From Branchiostoma lanceolatum (Eukaryota; Chordata; Leptocardii; Amphioxiformes; Branchiostomatidae): a DNA stretch of 64,000 nt. The position numbers were made by a program, and so were the translations under genes. Shown one piece after another: positions 54,571 through 64,000 of this stretch. The stretch's first letter is position 1. Each line of letters begins with the position of its first letter. The DNA lies in contig NC_089724.1 of NCBI RefSeq assembly GCF_035083965.1, positions 19,672,974 through 19,736,973 on the forward strand. The letters are read 5' to 3'. Under the pieces are notes generated by a model. The model had not been told where the DNA came from and did no database searches. It worked only from the letters and a program-made list of their open reading frames with translations.

Positions 54571-57291
54571 CAGACAATTGGAGTGGGCCAAACACTTGCA
54601 CGCTAAGTTTTATCAGTGAAGAAAAATGAAAGAAACTGGCTAATGCTGTGCAGTGTGCTTTGCTAATATCCAGCAGCCACAGCATCTAATTGAAACATGA
54701 ACAGCTTTCAAATGAAATTCCAAGGTCCTTTGATAAGCATATACTTAAAATAAAACTGATTTACATTGTACATGTACTGTACTTTAATATTAAAAGTTAA
54801 TGGTAAACTTTTACTTGATGTAATGGCAAAGAGCATTAACATGGATGGAAATTTTTTTTGTAGTTTTAAATACAGTCATTCCTATATTGTGTGAAATGCA
54901 AAAACTACTGAAAAGGACTTGGATTCTTGATACGTACCACATTTACTTAAAATCCTGAAGATGGAGCAAATTTGGAGGAGGAAACTTGAGCAATTGATAT
55001 CAATAACTGATGACTAAGAATATAGCCGGTGAAGTGTAAAAGCTGTCAGAATTAATATCAGTATCATGTGTGGTTAAAAAAAATTAATGAGATTAAAATG
55101 ACGTTTTCCTGTGATATTCTAGTAATTATGCATGAAAACAGTTCGTACATGTCCAGCATGTTGACACGTCTTTGTGAAAAAGTGTAATTAAATGTGGTGG
55201 TTGAAACATGTACATGTATATTCCCTGGTAAAGGCTCTGAGCTTTATGATATTACTCTTGATACATTCTGTGATTGCTTATTGAAATTCATTGTATATAT
55301 TATTGTAACTGTAGATATGAAAATGTTGCTTACAATGAAGTTTTGTTGATTATGAGCCATCTGGAAGTCTATTATTCAATGTTTGGTGATATACTTGTTA
55401 GTAATTATATATATAGAACCAGGACTGTCCCCAGCTTACATTTTTTCATTGAAAAAGAGAGTGAGTCGATATCAAAGATAATTCGTAGGTTTGTGAAACT
55501 TTCAATCATGATAAAGAGCCAACAGTGCTATTGATCAATGTATCTCTGAATGATTGTGAATAATAAGTAGAATTTCAAAATTCTATGGTTGCAATTTGTA
55601 TGTCTTTTGTACCCATTCTGTGGTCAATGATTCTGACAGTAGAAAATGGCACTGGAATGGCAAAAATAAAGCACATTTTTCTCATGTGCCTTTGTACAAA
55701 AAAGAGGTTTGAGGTCCAATTTAAAAATACTTGTAGTGCCAATAATAGATAAGAAAGATACATTGCAACCCCAGGTGTCAAATGTCAAAGCTATACTCAC
55801 TGCTGTGTTGTGCTGTTTGTGTACTTGTCCTGTGGAAAAAAAGGTATAGGGAGGAACCAAACATAAAAACTTAAGATCTTAGGTACATTTAGTCTAGGCT
55901 GGACCAGCTGACTTAACTGTCGACATGTGATACTATGTGAATCTTTGTTGAAACAATGCTGAAAAGAAATGTTACAAAATCAATAACTTACATAGCTGGC
56001 AGCATTGTTTTTAACTACTGGAAACACAAGTAACATTCCATAGATAGTCAGATAAGCTGTAGATGGTCAGTGCAGCATTAGGGTTAGTCCTACTTACACT
56101 GTGTTGTGTGAACTTATATAAAGACGATTCAAACTCTACAACTGGCTAAAATTCGGAGATTTAATTCCGGACGTTTCCGGAAGTGTGTGAACTGCACTGT
56201 GAAGTACAATGGAATTGCTTTTCTAATATCATGATTCTGTGACATGTCATCTGTAGAATGGGAAGTTTGTGCTTACCTCAAATCATACTGTTATGAATGC
56301 TTCTGAGCTAATCAAGGGGATGATTTTGCAAATACATGTACTGGATACTACTACAGTACTAATACTACTTCTATGGATGAGGCATTCTCACATTTTAATT
56401 TTAAGTATGTCAGAGAATTCTTTAATGCTGGAAACCTAGCATTTTTCTAGAAACTCATGTCAATTATACAGTGCTGCATTTGATTCAAGCTTCATCTAGT
56501 TCATTTAAAGATCTGTACAATTTCAGAATTGAAACACACCTATTGTGTAGTGTTTCTCAATTTCTCCCTAGCATCTAAACCTCGAGTATTTACCCCACTG
56601 CAAGAAATTGAAATGGGTTCAAGCAAAATTGGAGGTACATGATGTCGCATGAGAACAGCTAAGATACAAACTGTAGTTTTGAAAGTGTGGGTGTTCCTGT
56701 TATTATTTTTACAGCTTATCCACCTTTCCATTTTGGCCCTGACAATAGGTACTTTAACCCTAGCCTCCTTCACAGACCTTCTGGTGCTGACTTGTGATTT
56801 TCCACATAGGCCAGACTCTCTATTGAAGGCCAGGGGAGATCCTTTCCCCATGGCTAGAGGCCTGTGTTTAAAATTGCGAATCAGCACTCCTTAAACAAAT
56901 TAATGGCTTCACCTCAGTCTGTGAAAGAGGCTACTTTAACCCCTTTTATCTCAGCTACACGTAGAATGTGTGGGATATGCCAGTGACTGGGACAAATGGG
57001 GTTGTGTACAGGTATTGTGTACACAAAACTAAAAGAACAAGCTGAAACACTTTGTGAGAGCAAACCTTTAATCAAGATGTTTAACTAATGAAACATTCTA
57101 CTATCAATCTACCTGTGAAACAAGTCCTGTGACTGGACTGCCAAAGAGAAGAGAAACAAGTCAAGGAAAAATAAAGATGTTGAACAGAAACTTAAATATT
57201 TCTGTTGCATGCCATCAACACGTTAATAACGTGAATTTGTAGAGAATAATGGCACATTCACGTTCAGTTCTGCCTTCATTACCTCCAGGTT
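54571..57291. other. GPAT 3' UTR and spacer to the MLH1 3' end
   Basis: Convergent-gene spacer. AATAAA at 54749-54754 is the first strong GPAT signal. On the MLH1 side, a minus-strand ATTAAA lies at 57067-57072. I see no exon between and no strong repeat. Confidence 0.55.
54749..54754 (+). terminator. GPAT polyadenylation signal
   Basis: Canonical AATAAA 179 bases after the stop codon, followed by T/G-rich sequence. Confidence 0.55.
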
Positions 57292-60052
57292 CTAGCATCT
57301 CTCAAACACCTTGTACAGGTCCGGCAGGTTGGCGATCTGCAGGACACTTCTGTCTTCTGCAAATGTCTTGGGAGGCAGCAGGGAGGAACGGAAGGCAGGA
57401 AACAATGCATGCTCAACTGTCCACTTCCAGGACTTTGAATCCTCACTGGTTGAGGAAACACTAGAACTGATGGCATAGAAGAGCCCACACTCTCTGGCAA
57501 AGGTCTGGAAGCAATCCCTCTCACTGTCCCAGTCAACTTCTGTTGCTAGTCTCAGCACAAACATTGGCAGACCTTCTAATGGTGGGATGTAGTTTTCCAA
57601 AAGCAAAGGCAGGGTGCAGAGGTTTCCTTCTGAGTCGATTTGTAAAGAAAAGTAGTCTAGAAGCATTGGTGCTTTCTGCTGCAAGAAGGTCACAATGTAC
57701 TGTGCCAGCTCTTCCTTAGACCCATCCTCTTCAGTCCAACCACTCTCTTCACTATCTAAAGCTAACATGGCCAGCTCATGGATTGGCGCTGGCTCTGACA
57801 GACGAAGCATGCCAAAGTTTCCAAAGTCAAACAGAGCCAACTGGTAGAACAGCTCCTGGCTCAAACGGCGTGTGCTGACAAGGTAGAGCTTGGTTTGGTG
57901 CTGGACAAGAGCTCGTGTTGGATCCACACAGCCCACAAACTTCAGCTGTGTCACCATCTCCCTCAGCCCTGTGTGCATGGTGTCTTTGATCTCCTGATGA
58001 AGGGCCAGGACACTGGTTAGAGTGATGGGACGCCGTTGTGTAGATTTATTTCCTTCACCTCTGCTCTCTTCTTCTGCAAAGGACATTAAAAAATACAGGC
58101 AAAGTCACAAGAAGCCAGGTAATGACGTAGTTAAGGACAAGAAGCTGTTTCCAACAACATTTGACTACAAGTCTATAAGAAAAATGTACAAAAACATACC
58201 GCCAATTATTGTTTCCTCAGATTCCTCCTCTACCCCTTCCTCTCGTGGACGCTTTCTCTGATTTTGGTGCTCATCTGTTGCCATGGGCACATCAGCAGTG
58301 TCAGCATCTGTCATCTTGGATGTGGTTGGTACAGCAAGATCAACTTCTGCAACTGATGTTTTTGTAGAAACACTGGGAGAAGAGATGATAGGATCTTCTG
58401 GTTTCTTCAGGAATGCTTCAAGTTTCTGGTCCCTGTGATCTGTTCTGACTAGCTGATGGGCATACGTCTTGGAGGATATGCTTGAAGAAGTTTCGCTGCT
58501 AGTAACCTCTGTTACAGGTACTACAACTCCAGGTAGGAGAGCCTGTGGAAAGGAGACAACTTGTCATCACAAAAATTAAAAGTCACACTGACATCAATTC
58601 AGACGATCATCTAAAGTGCTTCATAGCTCTAGCGTACAGTATTTCTTTGTTTCAGAGGCAATTTTAAAGTGTTCTTTTCCTATTCTGTTCTCTGAGCTTT
58701 AATAGCGGTTATCTAAGCTGGTCGGAAGATCTCTACATATCTTTAAACTCTTGTGCTATTATTCATGGATATGTGAATCATATTACTGTAAATATTGACC
58801 CCGAAATGGCGGTGATAACGTAACATGAATAGGCTCCAAATAACACCAACACATGTACTGACCTGAGTAAAGAATGTGCGAGATGAGTTACATCCCAGCA
58901 AACTTGTCTCCACTTGCTTCTGTATTGCCTCAATAATCACATCCTCATGAAGGAAGTGCACCTCATGTTTGGTGGGGTGGACGTTCACATCAACATGGGA
59001 CGGCATGATCTCCACACTCATGTAAACAAATGGATGCATGTTTTTGGGAAGGTAGGCAGAGTACACGGCCTCCAGGGCTTTTCGCAAGGCGGTGGAGTCT
59101 ACCAGGCGATGGTTGATGAAGAGAAGAAAGATGAACTTCTTGGTGGAATAGTTTGCATTGGAGATGTGACCTTTCATTGAAAAAGCCAGCCTGCTGTCGT
59201 TGCACTTGACCTCGATCAGCTCCCGTGCGACTGCGGGGCCGTACACTGTGCGGATGTTATCTATGGTGGAGGAAGTAGGGGAGGTTCGCAGCTCTGCCAT
59301 GCTCTCTCCCTGCTTCTTCAGCGTGAATCCCACACCAGCATTATGGATGGCATACCGGCTCATGACCTCGGCGACCTTTGCATGCTCCTCTCCTGGGCTC
59401 CTCATGGCCTTGCGTCGTGATGGAACATTATAGAACAAGTCCTCTACAGTAATTTGTGTGCCTTGGTTCCCAGCACATGGTTTTGGGGTTGCCAGCGGCT
59501 TACCATCTGAGTAGCCAGCTTTGTATGCACATTTAGAATCGGCTGTTCTTGTCACTATTGTAACGTGGGCCACGTGGCTGATACTGGCAAGCGCTTCTCC
59601 TCGGAAACCATAGGTGGCGATGGATGTCAAGTCTTCGAACTTCTGCAGCTTGCTGGTGGTGAAGCGCTCACACACAATGTCCATGTCTTCACGCCTGATA
59701 CCTGTTCCATTGTCCTGGATCTGTAACAGCTTCAGACCACCTGACTTCACAACAACCTGTAGGAACATTCAACAGAACAGTGTCTTATCTTACTAACATG
59801 ACAGAGCACATAGAAATAAATAGAAAGAAGGAAATGGCTTCTCACAAGAAAATTTGCTTCTCATGTGAACACCAACATCAATGACACAAAATGAATTTGA
59901 ACTTCTGTGCGGTTTACCTGAATGGCAGATGATTTAGCATCCAGACAGTTCTCGAGCATCTCCTTCACAGCGTTGGCTGGTCTGACTATGACTTCTCCTG
60001 CTGCAATACGGTTCACAACCGTCTCCTCCAACCGGCGAATTGTTCCTGCCAT
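57292..60052 (-). CDS. MLH1: DNA mismatch repair protein MLH1, 4 coding exons
   Basis: MLH1 is the MutL-homolog ATPase that pairs with PMS2, MLH3 or PMS1 to couple mismatch recognition to strand cutting and in meiotic crossing over. Exons on the minus strand: 60052-59918, 59756-58863, 58542-58200, 58073-57292. Phases join (0, 0, 1), giving 717 residues (human 756). GHKL ATPase motifs: ENCLDA at 34-39, DNGTGI at 60-65, YGFRGEAL at 94-101, then [15 protein letters not shown]. The variable linker in exon 3 keeps [18 protein letters not shown] and a basic RKRPRE. The C-terminal dimerisation domain ends in the invariant KVFERC. The N-terminus lacks the SFV residues of human (starts [20 protein letters not shown]). 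The whole region of human exons 2-11 or so is one 894-base exon here. Confidence 0.96.
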
Positions 60053-60816
60053 GGCTCAGGATGTTATTCCTTACTTCCTGTGGAAACAAATAACAGTAAG
60101 GTCCCTACTTCTTAATGCATTATGCCCTACCTAGATATTTCATGAGTCTCAGAGTAAAACGTTCTTCCATCAAAGTTAACTATTCCTTTCATTTGCTGTT
60201 GCTAAAAATAAACCGCCTTGCCCATATTATCTATGTAACATACATTTGTATTACAAAAGAAGGGCTTATATTGTTGCCCCCCTCCCCAAAAGCTAGCAGC
60301 ACTTTGTTGTAGACATATTTCGATTCTACAAGGACTTCCAGCTGTCTTGAGATGACAAATGATAAATCTACCTCTTCTCTTAATCATTCGTCGCATCTGT
60401 CGGCTACAGCAGTTGTCATGGCGATCCTCTTTCACACCATGCGCATGTAATATCAAGAATCGAAAGGTTGGAAAGTTTGGCGGGAACTCGAGGTCACAGA
60501 TGCTGATGAGGTCAAGCAGGCTGCCCACCCCTGTTGTGGTATTGGACTGGTCCAGTTTACTAGCTCCATTGACGTCATGAGGTACACAGGTAGCCGTGAC
60601 GTTTACACGCTCGGGCTGATTTTTCCGTCTGCGGGCGGGAAGCTCCGTTGTCTAATCGCGCTTTCCTGCCTCCAGATCATGAAGATCTGCTCTTTTCGTG
60701 GAATCTAAGCCGAGGACAGAAGGAGAGGAACCCGCCCTATCCACAGACCGTTGCGGTTTTACGTTGAGCAGTCGGGAGCGCTCGTGGTCGGCGCCAAAGT
60801 TGGGGAGTTGTTCGCC
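60053..60816. promoter_or_regulatory. Divergent promoter region, MLH1 / INPP5A
   Basis: 764 bases between the two start codons. The INPP5A-proximal 250 bases are GC- and CpG-rich (GTGACGTTTACACGCTCGGG, TCTGCGGGCGGGAAGCTCCG). A CCCGCC/GGGCGGG Sp1-like box is at about 60635. No TATA box is apparent. Confidence 0.5.
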
Positions 60817-63800
60817 ATGGGGGATGCCGAGCGGAACATGGGGCCTGGGATGTTACTCGTCTCTGCTAATGTGGGCTCCATATTTGAAGATGTGAGTATC
60901 TGATGTTGCTGTCTGTCTATTTTGTTATTGTGGCTTTAATCCAGTTTCCCCAGGATCGAATGGGAAGGTGCAAAGTGATCTCGATCGCCCGCAGTTGCTG
61001 TTTTGGTCCGGTCATTTGTTTTGTTGACGTTTTCACACGCCATGTGAACAAGCGAACTGTTTATATCCGGTCAGGTTTACATTTCTCCCAATGCTATATT
61101 TTAGACACATCTCTTATCTCCCGTATTTTCTCTTGCAGCCGGATAACATGCTACCGGTGTGGTTGAAGGAATTCCTTTCGGTGAGTACCGCTCTTTTCGC
61201 GTACGGAAATTACTCGCCGTGTTTAAACAACCCTTTCAATTCCACTCACCTCGTTTGTCGACTGTGTGTACATATGGAACAAAAGTTTTGTTTTGTTATA
61301 TAGCTGCTAGGGAGAGTCTGACCTTTCCTACAATACAACCATTCCCCGTAGATACGTAACCCACCCCATTTTAAAGGTACACATCAGTTATTCATTCCAT
61401 AATATAAGATACCCCCTGGCTGCAGGTAGGATAAAACCGACCTGTTACCCCAGTGGGCGTTCCTGGGACGCACAAATAAATAGGTGGAGCCTTGTTGCTA
61501 GGCACCTGGTCAATTTCACAAGTAGTTGTGCTGATGTCTCCAGTCATTTAGTAAACATATTAAAGGTGTAAAATGTTCCATGGTGGATTGTGGGATATGG
61601 GATACTTTTCTTTACTACTTTCATACACTTGAAGTCAATCATTAGTAAATTGTCATTATAAGTGTCTCTCTTTCAGTCATTTTAGGCAAGGATGGCAAAA
61701 ATTATATCAATATTTTTAGAGATGTCACAGTGATCATTTCTGTTTCTGTAAGTTATACCTAAGAGTTAACAGAGTACAGGGGAGAGAGAGGTGTCCTGGA
61801 CTGTGGCAGAGTAACAGAGATTAAAACAAGTCCTAGACTGTCTTATTTAAACCTATATTACTAGTATATTGTTCAAGACTGATATGAAGAGAACTTGTAT
61901 TCGGTGACAAGTTTCATTTGAACTTTTGCTATGAATTTGAAAACTGGATACCTCTCTCTCCCTCTCCAATTTTACGTCTTTTATTCCCCATCATATGGGA
62001 GTTGGACATGCTTGCACATGGATGGGGGAGCCCCAGAACTCCTCATCAAGTGCAAGTCTTTTTTGTAGCAAGAGTTTTTACGGCTGGATGCCCTTCTTAA
62101 CGCCAACCCTAACCCTACTACCTGTACTTTAAAATAGAGAAAGGTACGAGCAGTATGTTTTAGACAAGCTTTCATCCAGAAACACAAAGGCTAAGTCGTC
62201 TACATATAGGGGGTAATATGATAACAATGTCAATAAAGTTTATTGATATTGGGAGTACATATATAATGAAAACGTTAGAGTCAGATAACAGGAAGCAACA
62301 GATAAATTTGGTATTACATTTCATTCCAGATTTTATTGCTATGCTGCATGTTTCATGAGAGAGTCTCTGTTGTATTATTCAACAGGTGATAGTATGTGTA
62401 TCATACATATCTATTAAAAGATAAGATCTTCCTTTTGTTTCTATCATACTCTTGTTGAAGGTGTAATAAAGTAAGTGCTAGTGTATTGTAAGTTCCTGAA
62501 GAACTTATAAATATGTGAAAGTTGGTGCCCTGATACATGCATTATTGCACCTTCAAATGTCAACACTTCATCCAAGTTAGACTTTACGATTCTGTTTCAC
62601 AAGGTCTTCTGTCAAAACTCGAGATATGAGAGAAATCTCAAGCTGAGATGAACATTTCTTTACCCACTTAATGAATGAGAACATTGTGGAAGAACCACTA
62701 CTAACTAATGGCTTTATTGATTCTATTAATACTTCTCTACTTGACGAAAATGGAAATGCTACTCTCAAATAATGAATGTTGGAACAATTGGCAACTTTAG
62801 TTCAGCAAAGTAAGACATGAAAAATGAGTAAAGATTGGATGGTGATAGGTTGATGTTGATTTCCTACTTGTCTGACATTACAATTATGATTATTCCAAGT
62901 CGATTTTCTAAAAATGACAGGTAGGGAAGTCGAGTAAGGTTTGCTATATGCATGTGCACTCATGTGCCCAACTTCAACAGAGAGAGGCTCTCCAAACTCT
63001 ATTTGAGTTCAGCTTGTTACTCATTTTTATGGAGCTACCTTTCACTCACAACAAGTGTGCACCACTTAAAGCTTTCATGTAGATGATCAAGGAGTGGACA
63101 TCCCCCCCTCCCAGAAATACTGACTGTAGTGGCACAAAGACCCAGGTCATACCAGGATTCCCGGATCAGGATTTACCCAGGCACGGACGAGTTTGATCCC
63201 GATATGTGATTCTGGTGTGAACCATCCAATCCAGACTCTAAGGGGGGGTTAATTCTGATCTGGAGGTGGATTCATCAGATCAAACCGGGATCAATCCCGT
63301 GTCTGGGTGAATCCTGATTCCTGAATCCTGGTTTAAACAGGATGAAAGAAAGTCTGCTGACAAATTTCTATCGCAATGTCTACCTTGTCCCCCCAACGAC
63401 CAGGTCAGGTGAAGGTACTGGTGGGTAGGTGGATGGTTGCTTTAGTTAACCAGGGCTACATCATTATACCTTTTATACTTATAGGTAGTACATGCTTCTA
63501 ATTATAATATAAGTGTCCCCTCCAAAAGGTTTCTGCTTGTTAGTCGCCATCAGCCGTTTTTGTAATTTTTTTTTGCTCTGGGTTGTTTGACAACATTCTG
63601 CAATAGGATGAAGATATTTTGATCCCACCTTGTGAATTGTACTACCTGTTTTATGTCAACTGTGAGACAATGTATTACCCTCTAGGCAATGAGTACATGG
63701 ACCCACCAAGTGTGTGATGTATGCAGATCATTAACAGATCTTGGTATGATGCAAATACCCCAATAACTTAGTGAATAAGTCTGTAAATGATGCCAATATC

Positions 63801-64000
63801 TACTTCCAGTGACTGTGCACCCAAGGTTATAGAATTCAAAGAACTAGAGAAGTCCTGTGAATTTTTTTGGGAGAATAAGTTATGACTTTGAAGTAAATAG
63901 ATTTGTCACCCCTTTCTCTGGCAGGAAAGCTAATTGACAACTGTTGCTTTGTTGTGGGTGTGTTAACAGGCAGTCGTGCAAACATGGGCTTTTATGTTCT
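60817..64000 (+). CDS. INPP5A: Type I inositol polyphosphate 5-phosphatase INPP5A, 5' exons only
   Basis: INPP5A removes the 5-phosphate of Ins(1,4,5)P3 and Ins(1,3,4,5)P4 at the membrane and ends calcium signalling. Two coding exons are clear: 60817-60891 (MGDAERNMGPGMLLVSANVG, then SIFED) and 61139-61180 (PDNMLPVWLKEFLS), both phase 0, with GTGAGT donors. They match the human opening VLLVTANVGSLFDD-PENLQKNWLREF. The catalytic domain lies beyond the window. The remaining 2.8 kb is intron 2, possibly ending at 63969 (see rejected items). Confidence 0.8.
61181..63969. other. INPP5A intron 2 sequence
   Basis: AT-rich, with one MITE (63151-63332) and a repeat-like fragment near 62075-62110 (TTTTACGGCTGGATGCCCTT). 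No exon matching the INPP5A catalytic domain is visible. Confidence 0.5.
63151..63332. mobile_element. MITE in INPP5A intron 2
   Basis: Inverted ends: ACCAGGATTCCCGGATCAGG then ATTTACCCAG on the left; GGGTGAATCCTGATTCCTGA then ATCCTGGT on the right. Inner GATCCCG/CGGGATC blocks also pair. Many GGATC words. Target duplication not resolved. Confidence 0.65.

Noticed and set aside
62231..62262. CAATAAAGTTTATTG near-palindrome as a micro-element like CAAGGAGGTT
   Set aside because: AT-rich, no flanking duplication, and likely to arise by chance or from a poly(A)-type signal.
63970..64000. Possible INPP5A exon 3 start after TGTTAACAG
   Set aside because: The first codons read AVVQTWAFMF, partly like the family's VVHTHKPHF, but the diagnostic HKP is missing and the window ends. 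Not enough to call.

Overview
The window reads as a piece of an animal nuclear genome. Genes are split into many short exons with GT..AG borders, proteins are close to but clearly distinct from their vertebrate counterparts, and introns and spacers are AT-rich and full of small DNA transposons. An invertebrate deuterostome, most likely a cephalochordate (amphioxus, Branchiostoma), fits best; this is inference from protein similarity and genome style, not from a database search.

Layout: NHP2 (minus, 462-9179) has four coding exons. Its intron 2 is almost filled by a hAT-type element, and its intron 1 carries a full-length Ty3/gypsy retrotransposon (3223-8599) with identical LTRs. NHP2 is head-to-head with ATG101 (plus, 9710-10844). 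From about 10.8 to 26.9 kb there is no gene I can recognise. That stretch holds foldback elements, a microsatellite and a cluster of dispersed 90-base repeats. PUF60 (plus, 27209-37497) follows, then a GPAT3/GPAT4-type glycerol-3-phosphate acyltransferase (plus, 40823-54570) whose introns hold most of the transposons. MLH1 (minus, 57292-60052) is compressed into four coding exons and is head-to-head with the first exons of INPP5A (plus, from 60817, running out of the window).

The host genes are housekeeping genes: snoRNP and ribosome maturation (NHP2), autophagy initiation (ATG101), 3' splice-site recognition (PUF60), glycerolipid synthesis (GPAT), mismatch repair (MLH1) and inositol phosphate turnover (INPP5A). 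They do not form a pathway. What links them here is arrangement: two divergent gene pairs with short shared promoter regions.

The most notable points are: (1) the retrotransposon polyprotein ends, after the integrase, in a CW-type zinc finger, a histone-tail reader fold; (2) two 32-33 base palindromes each flanked by a perfect 7-base direct repeat, i.e. extremely small mobile elements; (3) a pair of equal-length, phase-locked duplicated exons in PUF60 that cannot both be included; (4) in the GPAT gene, a duplicated membrane-spanning exon and a duplicated first exon; (5) a perfect 110-base hairpin flanked by a 9-base target duplication; (6) two elements with different transposon ends that carry the same promoter-like core.
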